Of a stretch of 11,794 nt of DNA, positions 1 to 5,666 are shown in pieces. Position 1 is the first letter of the stretch; each line of letters starts with the position of its first letter. Below the pieces are notes generated by a model that saw nothing but the letters and a program-made list of their open reading frames with translations, made no database searches and was not told the DNA's origin. The position numbers and the translations under genes are program-made. Origin of the DNA: JBGOTP01 sp041476545 (GTDB taxonomy: Bacteria; Acidobacteriota; Vicinamibacteria; Vicinamibacterales; CAVVIG01); NCBI GenBank assembly GCA_041476545.1, contig JBGOTP010000143.1:1-11794 (forward strand), given 5' to 3'.

Positions 1-197
1 ATCCACTTGTCGAGACCCATCCGGCGAATCTCGGCAACGTCGCCGGCACGCGGTCCAAACGTCAGCCGGTTCAGGGCGTGGACGATTTGTCTGTCGGGGG
101 GAAGTTTCTGATCAAAGCGGCCCGCAGAGCGGCCGGGGACCGGAAGGCAGGTCAGCAGCACTGCCGCAACGCCAACGGCGTATCCCAAGCGTTTCAT
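1..197 (-). CDS. DUF1800 family protein, N-terminal fragment (cut by window edge)
   Basis: The reverse strand reads from an ATG at 197-195 off the left edge, giving about 65 residues. The first ~25 form an export signal: MKRLGYAV, a hydrophobic stretch, then PGRSAG. The mature part contains HALNRLTFGPRAGDVAEIRRMGLDKW, here quoted in two pieces: HALNRLTFGPRAGD followed by VAEIRRMGLDKW. This matches the opening of DUF1800 proteins, which are large exported proteins of unknown biochemical role, often encoded next to DUF1501 genes. The start is supported by AAGGAG (complement of 204-209) six bases upstream. The frame stays open further upstream, with an in-frame GTG at 236-234, but the signal peptide and ribosome site favour 197. 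Family assignment rests only on the N-terminus; function is unknown. Confidence 0.8.
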   Translation of the reverse strand, partial: MKRLGYAVGVAAVLLTCLPVPGRSAGRFDQKLPPDRQIVHALNRLTFGPRAGDVAEIRRMGLDKW

Positions 198-203
198 GCC
201 GAA

Positions 204-209
204 CTCCTT
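204..209 (-). promoter_or_regulatory. Ribosome binding site of the DUF1800 gene
   Basis: On the minus strand this reads AAGGAG, a near-perfect Shine-Dalgarno sequence six bases before the ATG at 197. It decides the start, because an in-frame GTG 39 bases further upstream would give a protein without a normal signal peptide. Confidence 0.7.
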
Positions 210-269
210 CGATGCGATCTTCTTGTACTCCTCCACCAGACTCAAGACATTACTGGGGTAGATGGGGCA

Positions 270-371
270 GGTCGGGCAGGTCGGGCAGGTGGGGCCCCAG
301 GTCGGCCAGGTAGGCCAGGTCGGCCAGGCCGGCCAGGCCGGGCGGGTGAGGCAGGCAGGGCCGGTGGGGCA
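270..371. repeat. 9-bp tandem repeat (consensus GGTCGGCCA), about 11 copies
   Basis: Units read in register include GGTCGGGCA (270-278 and 279-287), GGTGGGGCC (288-296), then after a CCA interruption GGTCGGCCA (300-308), GGTAGGCCA (309-317), GGTCGGCCA (318-326), GGCCGGCCA (327-335), GGCCGGGCG (336-344), GGTGAGGCA (345-353), GGCAGGGCC (354-362) and GGTGGGGCA (363-371). The array fills the spacer between the DUF1800 gene on the minus strand and the small gene at 472 on the plus strand. With a period of three codons it gives long false open frames in several frames (Gly-Arg-Pro type or Leu-Pro-Asp type). I see no coding support. The rest of 198-471 holds no other recognisable feature except the promoter at 456-464. 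Confidence 0.85.
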
Positions 372-455
372 GGGTGCTCCAGAACGTGGAATCCCGAGTT
401 GAAGAAGTGACGCCGCGCGCGTGCGCGAAGGAGCCAGTCGCGGAGCCGAAGGCGA

Positions 456-464
456 TGGTAGAGT
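456..464 (+). promoter_or_regulatory. Extended -10 promoter for the gene at 472 (probably leaderless)
   Basis: TGGTAGAGT is an extended -10 box (TGn followed by TAGAGT, 459-464). Transcription would begin around 471, directly at the ATG at 472. No Shine-Dalgarno sequence is visible, which fits a leaderless transcript. No clear -35 is seen. Confidence 0.45.
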
Positions 465-471
465 AAAAGCG

Positions 472-672
472 ATGTCCGTGCGCGACCAACAATCTGTCGT
501 CGATGTGTCGCTCGCGCCCGATGCGGTCGTCGAGGCCTACAAGAAAGACGTCGACCGGACCCTTATTCGCGAGAACCTCAAGCTGACACCCGAGCAGCGG
601 ATCCTCCAGCTCATGAAGCTGCAGGAATTCGCGGAAGAATTGCAGGCCGCCGGCCGCCGATCGCGCCTCTGA
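472..672 (+). CDS. Small protein resembling a nucleotidyltransferase partner (orphan)
   Basis: A 66-residue protein whose core contains VEAYKKDVDRTLIRENLKLT followed by PEQRILQLMKLQEFAEELQ. From memory this resembles a family of short charged helical proteins usually encoded immediately upstream of a nucleotidyltransferase-fold gene, with which it would form a toxin-antitoxin-like pair. No nucleotidyltransferase follows here, so the gene is an orphan or a remnant. The frame is open back to 421, but the ATG at 472 is preferred because the conserved region begins shortly after it and a -10 box sits 7 bases upstream. The stop overlaps an ATG (TGATG, 670-674) beginning a 20-codon ORF. The protein has no export signal and is probably cytoplasmic. 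The role is inferred from family context only. Confidence 0.65.
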   Translation: MSVRDQQSVVDVSLAPDAVVEAYKKDVDRTLIRENLKLTPEQRILQLMKLQEFAEELQAAGRRSRL

Positions 673-734
673 TGATCGATGCCGGGAAAATCTCAGCCGA
701 TCCCCCACAATCACGACGCCGGGTGAAAAAGTAA
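672..734 (+). CDS. 20-codon bridging ORF with stop/start overlaps at both ends
   Basis: This ORF encodes MIDAGKISADPPQSRRRVKK. It begins inside the stop of the preceding gene (TGATG) and ends with TAATG, so its stop overlaps the ATG at 734 of the following gene. The bridging fit is what translational coupling would look like. In related gene pairs the nucleotidyltransferase would start at this position, so it could be an eroded start of that gene, a coupling peptide, or chance. The peptide is basic at its end and matches no family I recognise. Confidence 0.25.
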   Translation: MIDAGKISADPPQSRRRVKK

Positions 735-1201
735 TGATGTCAAATACACAAGGCGGAACCAATCGACGCAGGTTTCTGGCGACGGGTCTTGGCGCGGTTG
801 CGCTGGCGGGCGTGGGCCGCACGGCTGAGGCTGCGGAACCGAGCGCGCTCGAGAAGGCGAACATGCAGGTGGTCAAGGATTTCTGCGCCGCGTGGCCGGG
901 CCACGACCTCGAGAAGATCCTGTCGTTGTTCGCCGACAACGGCGCCTATCGCATGACCGAGACGATGGAGCCGGTGAAGGGGCGCGATGCGCTGACCGCG
1001 CGGATCAAGACCATCATCAACAACGTGGACCGTTTCGAAATTCTCGACACCTTCGCGCGGGGACCGATGGTCGTGAACGAGCGGATCGATCGCTTCTCCA
1101 ACTTCCAGCTCAAGAGCTGGCACGGCGTCGGCGTGTTCTTCCTGAAGGATGGGAAGATCGTCGAGTGGTACGACTACACCATCGCCTCCGAACGCGCGTG
1201 A
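734..1201 (+). CDS. Tat-exported SnoaL-like / limonene-1,2-epoxide hydrolase-like protein
   Basis: A 155-residue protein with a twin-arginine signal (N-RRRFLATG at 10-18, hydrophobic stretch, AEA near 33), so it is likely exported folded to the periplasm. The rest is one cone-shaped alpha+beta barrel domain of the SnoaL/NTF2-like superfamily. Limonene-1,2-epoxide hydrolase uses an Arg-x-Asp plus a distant Asp. Here R117-I-D119 (ERIDRF) and D147 (EWYDYT) are at closely matching spacing, and Y72 fits the water-positioning tyrosine, while the usual Asn two residues later is M74. The epoxide hydrolase chemistry is therefore possible but the substrate is unknown; other SnoaL-like roles remain open. 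Two adjacent ATGs (734 and 737) could serve as start. The 5' end overlaps the stop of the short ORF before it, suggesting one operon with 472-672. Confidence 0.75.
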   Translation: MMSNTQGGTNRRRFLATGLGAVALAGVGRTAEAAEPSALEKANMQVVKDFCAAWPGHDLEKILSLFADNGAYRMTETMEPVKGRDALTARIKTIINNVDRFEILDTFARGPMVVNERIDRFSNFQLKSWHGVGVFFLKDGKIVEWYDYTIASERA

Positions 1202-1297
1202 CCGCGCGACGCTCACAGTTTCTTCAGGGTTTTCTCCGGCCCGCGTCACGACTCGTCTCCCCTCCGTCTTCTAAGCTCTCCATGGATGGAGGGCATG

Positions 1298-2014
1298 ATG
1301 AAACGCCGACTGTTCCTACTCGTGATCGCGGGCCTCGCCGCCGGTTCGGCGCGGGCCGCGGCCCAGACCCTCAGTAAGCCGTCCGTGACCGTGGTGGCCT
1401 TCACCGCCGATCGCGGCGCGAAGCTCTCGTCCGAGCAGGGCGCGGCCATCGCCGATGAACTGGCGCGTCAGCTTGTCGAAGGCGGCCGCTACCGGGTACT
1501 CCAGCGCGAGTGGCTCCCAGCGCCCAGGGGGTCCGTCGATGACCTTCGTAAGGCTGCGGCATCGGCGGATGTCGAGTACCTCGTGATTGGAACCGTCAGT
1601 CAGTCTCGACGCGCCGTGCCGCAGAACTTCCGTCCGGTCGCGCTGGAGCAGGCAGGCTTCGGCGTCCGTGTTCCGGGGTTCGGGCGGCGCCCGATTGGTG
1701 GCCGGGGGATCCCACCGCCGCCGCGCAGGGTCGAGCGCCCGATGGTGACGTTGGATCTCCGCGTCGTGGATGTGGCCTCCGGCGAGATCGTCCGTCGCGC
1801 GGGCGCCCAACACTGGGTAGATGGATCGGCGCCGAGCCCGACGACGGTCGTCGCAGGACTCGTGGGCGGACCAGCCGGCGCCGTACTGGCCGTGGCGACG
1901 CATCGCGGCGCTTCTCCGGACAAACTCGACAAACTCGATCGGGGGATGCAGCAATCCATTGAAGGCGTGGCCCGGACGTTGTCTTCCTCCGCCGCCCAAC
2001 TGGCGCGCGACTGA
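1298..2014 (+). CDS. CsgG-like secreted protein (first of two tandem paralogues)
   Basis: A 238-residue protein with a signal peptide (MKRRLFLLVIAGLAAG...ARAAAQ, cleavage near residue 24). The mature part has the N-terminal CsgG-like pattern: a beta strand (VTVVAFTADRG), a helix region (IADELARQLVEGGRYRVLQRE) and the ADVEYLVIGTVSQ strand, followed by a Pro/Arg-rich insert (about 118-146) and another beta strand (VTLDLRVVDVASGEIV). CsgG/FlgO-type proteins act at the outer membrane, either as secretion channels or as envelope accessory proteins. The lipoprotein cysteine of true CsgG is absent, so a soluble periplasmic role is more likely. The start at 1298 is chosen because GGAGG (1288-1292) lies five bases upstream; ATG at 1295 is the alternative. 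Nineteen bases separate it from the next paralogue. Confidence 0.65.
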   Translation: MKRRLFLLVIAGLAAGSARAAAQTLSKPSVTVVAFTADRGAKLSSEQGAAIADELARQLVEGGRYRVLQREWLPAPRGSVDDLRKAAASADVEYLVIGTVSQSRRAVPQNFRPVALEQAGFGVRVPGFGRRPIGGRGIPPPPRRVERPMVTLDLRVVDVASGEIVRRAGAQHWVDGSAPSPTTVVAGLVGGPAGAVLAVATHRGASPDKLDKLDRGMQQSIEGVARTLSSSAAQLARD

Positions 2015-2033
2015 GGTTGAAAGGAAAACCATC

Positions 2034-2738
2034 ATGAGCATAAGGACTTCGCATTTGCCGCACATCGCAGCACTCGTCGTTTTCTCCTTCTGTCTCCCGG
2101 TCTGTCTCCCAACGCCCGTACGGGCGCAGGAACTCTCGGCGCGTCCGTCCCTGACAGTGGCGGATTTTGCAACCGATCGCACCGGATGGATGCCGCCGCC
2201 TCACCTTGGCGAAACCCTCGCGGAGCTCCTCACCGATCGTCTGGTGACCGCCGGACTGTTCCGCATGATGGATCGCGGCTGGCTCGTGACCGCGCCCCAC
2301 GGGAACCGGGACATTCCCTTCGACGTGCTTCAAGAGCGTGCCGCGAGCGCGGGGGTGGACTATCTGGTGGCGGGATCCGTGACGCGACTGTCGAACGAAA
2401 AGCGTTCGTCAACCGGCGGCGGCATCCTGCCGATGCCTCTCATCGGCGGCATCGTCCGCAAGCACAAGACTGAGCAGGTGATCGGCCTCACGATTCGTGT
2501 GATCTCCGTCCGCACGGGGGAGGTCGTCGCGACCGCGACGGCGGAGAGCGGGGCGTCTCACGACCAGACCTCCGGCGGCGGCCTGGCGATGGTGGGGCAC
2601 GTGCCGCTTATCGGAGCCAAGGGCTCAACGGTGACCGGACTGCAGGACGGATTGCTGGATAAGGCCGTGCAGCAGGCCATCACGCTCGCGGCCGAACGAC
2701 TTGTCGCCGCAGCACCCCGGATTGTGCAGGCACACTAG
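2034..2738 (+). CDS. CsgG-like secreted protein (second tandem paralogue)
   Basis: A 234-residue protein with an export signal ending PVRAQ-ELS near residue 30. It shares the layout of its upstream neighbour: SLTVADFATDR, then AELLTDRLVTAGLFRMMDRG, then ASAGVDYLVAGSVTRLS, then LTIRVISVRTGEVVATATAE. Identity looks moderate, so the duplication is old. A glycine-rich segment (GGGILPMPLIGGIV) replaces the neighbour's Pro/Arg-rich insert and could be a membrane-contacting loop. The start ATG at 2034 is supported by AAGGA (2021-2025) eight bases upstream. The frame is open further upstream inside the first gene, but without a signal peptide. The pair is probably one operon. There is no lipoprotein cysteine, so identity with curli CsgG should not be assumed. 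Confidence 0.65.
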   Translation: MSIRTSHLPHIAALVVFSFCLPVCLPTPVRAQELSARPSLTVADFATDRTGWMPPPHLGETLAELLTDRLVTAGLFRMMDRGWLVTAPHGNRDIPFDVLQERAASAGVDYLVAGSVTRLSNEKRSSTGGGILPMPLIGGIVRKHKTEQVIGLTIRVISVRTGEVVATATAESGASHDQTSGGGLAMVGHVPLIGAKGSTVTGLQDGLLDKAVQQAITLAAERLVAAAPRIVQAH

Positions 2739-2769
2739 TACTGGTTCGTTACCTTGTCAGTCAAGGCGG

Positions 2770-2944
2770 CGGACGTGTGGGCTGCGCGGCGACCGTGCGA
2801 GCGGGGCGTGCACCCGGCAGTTGGGAAACCGAATCGTAGGGCCGAAGTCCGCGGCAACTCACGGAGTTGCCGCATGCCGCCGACAGATCCCGAGATGAGG
2901 TTTCCCGCGCCGTCGAGCCGGTCGCCGCGCAGCCCACACGTCCG
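2770..2944. repeat. Nested inverted-repeat element (25-bp perfect arms, structured interior)
   Basis: The arms 2770-2794 and 2920-2944 are perfect 25-bp reverse complements (left arm begins CGGACGTGTGGGCTGCGC). Inside, GGGAAACC (2823-2830) pairs with GGTTTCCC (2899-2906). At the centre GCGGCAACTC (2851-2860) pairs with GAGTTGCCGC (2864-2873) around a 3-base ACG loop. The arms, middle and tip pair in nested order, giving one elongated hairpin with internal loops, which is much more than a simple terminator. It fills the spacer between the CsgG-like pair and the winged-helix/TPR gene. Short open frames cross it in several frames, none convincing. It could be a small non-autonomous mobile element, a structured RNA on either strand, or an unusual terminator. 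Confidence 0.85.
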
Positions 2945-2995
2945 GTGCCGATACAGAGGGCTAACATACTAGCCAGTCGCAAGGCGTGAGCGCGA

Positions 2996-3001
2996 TATAC
3001 T
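2996..3001 (+). promoter_or_regulatory. -10 box (TATACT) for the winged-helix/TPR gene
   Basis: TATACT lies 16 bases before the ATG at 3018, so the predicted transcript start (about 3008) leaves a leader near 10 nt and no Shine-Dalgarno sequence. No clear -35 is visible at the right distance, suggesting an activator or an unusual promoter. Confidence 0.4.
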
Positions 3002-3017
3002 GCGCGCGTTCCCCGCC

Positions 3018-4556
3018 ATGGCTGCCGCCTCGTCCGGAACCTCGTACCGCTTTGCCCCGTTTCGCCTGGACCCGGGCGCCTTCAGACTGTTGCGCGGAGA
3101 CGACCCGATTCCGCTCGCGCCGAAGGCGCTCGATCTGCTTCTCCTTCTCGTGTCGCGTCCGGCGGCGATGGTGTCGAAGGAGGAGATCATGCGGGCGCTC
3201 TGGCCCGACATTGCGGTGACCGACAACGCCCTGACGCAGGTCGTGTCGGACCTTCGACAGGCCCTGGGCGACGACCCCGCGAAGCCTCGATTCATTCAGA
3301 CGGTTCCTCGACGCGGGTACCGTTTTATCGCGACGCTCGAAGCCGCGTTCCCGCAGGCGCCGGGGTCTGTCCCATCTGCGCCCGCGTCGCCACTCCCGGC
3401 ATCGACGCGCATCGGTGTCCGGGAGACGTCCAGTCTTGACGCCTACCGATCCTTCACTGAAGGACGTCTGAAGCTCGAACGGATGGATCCCGCGCAGGTG
3501 CCTTCAGCCATTCACGATTTCGAACGGGCGGTCGCGCTGGATGCGCGCTATGCGCCGCCCTGGGTCGGCCTCGCGCACGCACGATTCTGGTTGTTCGAAG
3601 CCTCGCGCGCGCGCAACCGTCCCGACCTCGCACAGTTGACCGCCGCAATCGCCGACGCGCATCACGCGATCGATCTCGATCCCGATTTCGCCGAAGCGCA
3701 TGCGGCGCTCGCGCTGATGCTCACATCCGCCTGGCGTACCCAGGAGGCTGTCGCCGCCGGCCGTCGGGCCGTGGCACTCGAACCCGGCAACTGGCGCAAC
3801 CACTGCCGCCTGGCTGTGGCCGCGTGGGGACAGGAGCGCCTCGACGCGTTCGACCGCGTGCTCGGGCTCTATCCGGAATTCGCCTACGCGTATTACGGCC
3901 TGGCCATGGTGCACATCGCGCGCGGCGACCTCGAACGTGCGTCGAGTGCGCTGGAGCAAGGCCTCCCGTTCCAGGATCGGGTGGCTGGTAACAGCGAGCG
4001 CTACCCAGCCAGGGGTCTTCACTGGCTGCTTGGCATGATCCTCCTCACGCGCGGATCCGTGCGCGCGGCACGCGACGAGTTCGATCGCGAGCTCGCCTCG
4101 GGCGGACGCGAGCTCTACGCCGTCGAGTTTGCCGCGAACGCTCACGAAGGGCACGGACTTGCGTTACTCCGCGAGGACAACGTGTTGGATGCCGCGGCGA
4201 TGTTCGAGCGTGCGCTCGAAGCCTATCCGGACCGCATCCGGTCGCTGCTTGGGTTGGCGGAGGCGCACGGGCGGCTCGGACACGCTCCGGCACGCGAGGC
4301 CGCGATCGCGCGCGCCGTCGAGGCGATTCGCGGGCTCGACTCGAGCGGGCGCAGCGTCGAGGCCGCAATCGCCACGGCAGAGTGGCACGCGGCCTGCGGT
4401 CGCGCGTCGGAGGCGGCGACGGCGCTCACGCGTATGCTCGCCGCCGCGCCTCCGGGCCTGGCCGGCTGGTCGATTCCGATCGATCCACTCCTTGTGCCGG
4501 GCTCGGACTCTATGTTGGCGGCCGTGCTGAATCGGCTTGCCGAACGCGCCCGATAG
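3018..4556 (+). CDS. PhoB/OmpR-type winged-helix DNA-binding protein with TPR domain
   Basis: A 512-residue protein. Residues ~9-107 form a Trans_reg_C winged helix: YRFAPFRLDPGAFRLLRGD, then LAPKALDLLLLLVSRPA, the helix pair SKEEIMRALWPD...VTDNALTQVVSDLRQALGDD, and the wing FIQTVPRRGYRFIA. A Pro/Ala-rich linker follows. From ~135 to the end are tetratricopeptide-type helices, for example AIHDFERAVALDARYAPPWVGLAHA, quoted here in part as AIHDFERAVALDARYAPP, and ADAHHAIDLDPDFAEAHAAL. There is no receiver domain and no membrane segment, unlike CadC, so it is a soluble, probably transcriptional regulator that senses a partner through the repeats. The architecture is common in Acidobacteriota. 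The ATG at 3018 is chosen because the domain begins right after it and a -10 box lies just upstream. It stands alone; its targets are unknown. Confidence 0.85.
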   Translation: MAAASSGTSYRFAPFRLDPGAFRLLRGDDPIPLAPKALDLLLLLVSRPAAMVSKEEIMRALWPDIAVTDNALTQVVSDLRQALGDDPAKPRFIQTVPRRGYRFIATLEAAFPQAPGSVPSAPASPLPASTRIGVRETSSLDAYRSFTEGRLKLERMDPAQVPSAIHDFERAVALDARYAPPWVGLAHARFWLFEASRARNRPDLAQLTAAIADAHHAIDLDPDFAEAHAALALMLTSAWRTQEAVAAGRRAVALEPGNWRNHCRLAVAAWGQERLDAFDRVLGLYPEFAYAYYGLAMVHIARGDLERASSALEQGLPFQDRVAGNSERYPARGLHWLLGMILLTRGSVRAARDEFDRELASGGRELYAVEFAANAHEGHGLALLREDNVLDAAAMFERALEAYPDRIRSLLGLAEAHGRLGHAPAREAAIARAVEAIRGLDSSGRSVEAAIATAEWHAACGRASEAATALTRMLAAAPPGLAGWSIPIDPLLVPGSDSMLAAVLNRLAERAR

Positions 4557-4574
4557 CGGCCTGACCTCACATGG

Positions 4575-4592
4575 TTTCAAAATATATTGAAA
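4575..4592. promoter_or_regulatory. Candidate operator palindrome TTTCAA-N6-TTGAAA overlapping a -35 box
   Basis: The sequence TTTCAAaatataTTGAAA is a perfect 6-bp inverted repeat with an AT-only spacer, conspicuous in high-GC DNA. Its right half, TTGAAA (4587-4592), is also the -35 box of the downstream repressor gene. A dimeric GbsR/MarR regulator bound here would block its own promoter, so autoregulation is likely but inferred. Confidence 0.6.
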
Positions 4593-4616
4593 GTTCAGAT
4601 AGGATTGGTTTATGAT
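4587..4616 (+). promoter_or_regulatory. Sigma-70-type promoter of the GbsR-like gene
   Basis: TTGAAA (4587-4592) and TATGAT (4611-4616) are close to consensus with an 18-bp spacer. The predicted transcript start (about 4623-4625) falls on or next to the ATG at 4625, and no Shine-Dalgarno sequence is present, pointing to a leaderless mRNA. Confidence 0.65.
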
Positions 4617-4624
4617 GTCTGTCT

Positions 4625-5173
4625 ATGAGCGACACGGCATCCGTTCGAGAGGCGTTCGTGGGGCTATGGGGCAATATGGGGCCGTTCTGGGGCGTTCCGC
4701 CCGCCACCGCGCGCGTATACGGGTGGCTGATCTCGAAAGCGGACGCCGCGACGGCGGACGAGATCATGGAGGGCCTTGGCATGAGCCGCGGCGCGGCCAG
4801 CATGGCCTGCCGCGAACTGCGCGACTGGGGATTGATCTACCTGGAACGGGAATCCGGTGTCCGCCAGCTCCGCTATCGGCCTGAGACCGACCTGGAAAAG
4901 GCCATCAAAAACATTGTCCAGACGCGCAAGCGGCGCGAGTGGGATCCGATGCTCGAACGGTTGCGCGAATGGATTCCGAAGCTCGAGGCGGATCGCTCGG
5001 CCGAAGCGCGGGTGTTCCGCGACCGGTTGAAAGCCATCGAAGGGCTGGTCGGCATGGTGGACTCCATGGCCGAATCATTTTTGAAGGGTGGGATGGTCCG
5101 GAGTCTTAGTCTCAAGGTACTGGTGGCTGCAGCCGGGCGCAAGAACGTGCGGAAAGGCAGGAAACAGTCATGA
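4625..5173 (+). CDS. GbsR/MarR-family transcriptional regulator
   Basis: A 182-residue cytoplasmic protein. The first ~90 residues are a winged helix of the GbsR type: FVGLWGNMGPFWGVPPATAR, YGWLISKADAATADEIMEG, the recognition helix MSRGAASMACRELRDWG (53-69), and a wing ending VRQLRYRPE. The remainder is helical, with RREWDPMLERLREWIPKLEA suggesting the dimerisation region, and ends with a basic tail. GbsR regulators repress osmoprotectant genes in Bacillus, but the family is broad and no such genes are adjacent. The gene is followed after 37 bases by a small membrane protein gene that is its probable target. The promoter carries a palindrome, so autorepression is likely. The start at 4625 follows the -10 box by 8 bases. 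Confidence 0.8.
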   Translation: MSDTASVREAFVGLWGNMGPFWGVPPATARVYGWLISKADAATADEIMEGLGMSRGAASMACRELRDWGLIYLERESGVRQLRYRPETDLEKAIKNIVQTRKRREWDPMLERLREWIPKLEADRSAEARVFRDRLKAIEGLVGMVDSMAESFLKGGMVRSLSLKVLVAAAGRKNVRKGRKQS

Positions 5174-5210
5174 ACGTGTGGTCGAAGCAGTCACCTGAAA
5201 GGATGTCCGC

Positions 5211-5576
5211 ATGAGTCCCAGTGTCGCCATGTTGGCCGGCGTTGTCCTCCCGAGCGCGCTCTCGGTTGCCATCGTGCTGTTTCTTCGGCAGCCGCTTTTC
5301 AATCTTCTCGTCGAGCTTTGTGGCAACGCGGCCAGGGCTCAATTCTGGGCCGTGTTTTCGGTGCTGTTCACGATGCTGAGCACCGTATTCGGCGTCCTTG
5401 CTTCACTGCCGGGGTCCGATGGATCTCTCGCTGAGTATCGCGGGCTGGTCCTGGCGTTAACGCTCGTTCGCGCCGGCGTCCTGGGCTTGCTCATGGCGCT
5501 CGTCGCGATCGCGTTCATCCTGCTGGCCGCGATCCGGAAGTACGATGAGGCCGACCCCCGTCGGCCGGCCGCGTGA
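5211..5576 (+). CDS. Small inner-membrane protein, three predicted helices
   Basis: A 121-residue hydrophobic protein with likely membrane segments at about 6-25, 45-66 and 82-108, short loops and a charged C-terminal tail (RKYDEADPRRP). A notable motif after the first helix is LCGNAARAQFW (36-46), a CG-x3-RA-x-FW pattern. I do not recognise the family. AAAGGA (5198-5203) lies seven bases upstream of the ATG at 5211. It follows the GbsR-like gene by 37 bases and is probably co-transcribed with and controlled by it. A membrane sensor, transporter accessory or stress-related role would fit, but nothing in the sequence decides. Confidence 0.7.
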   Translation: MSPSVAMLAGVVLPSALSVAIVLFLRQPLFNLLVELCGNAARAQFWAVFSVLFTMLSTVFGVLASLPGSDGSLAEYRGLVLALTLVRAGVLGLLMALVAIAFILLAAIRKYDEADPRRPAA

Positions 5577-5666
5577 TGCGTGATGACGCAGCCATGCGCG
5601 CAAGCGGCGCGAGTGAGGGAGTCGTCGCTTCCCAGTTCACGGAGATGACGGAAGGTTGGAAGTCCC

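Noticed and set aside
198..240. In-frame upstream extension of the DUF1800 gene (reads LVEEYKKIASKEFG)
   Set aside because: The frame is open and looks protein-like, but the AAGGAG site and the signal peptide place the start at 197. Left as a possible earlier GTG start only.
250..939. Minus-strand 229-codon open frame
   Set aside because: It crosses the 9-bp repeat and lies antisense to the small gene at 472 and the Tat-exported protein. The Leu-Pro-Asp stretch is an artefact of the repeat.
2739..3017. Integron attC site or retron RNA as explanation of the inverted repeat
   Set aside because: The GTTRRRY/RYYYAAC core sites of attC are not found at the ends, and no integrase or reverse transcriptase gene is nearby. 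Kept as an element of unknown type.
3504..4154. Minus-strand 216-codon open frame
   Set aside because: Shadow of the winged-helix/TPR gene, whose domains are clear on the plus strand.
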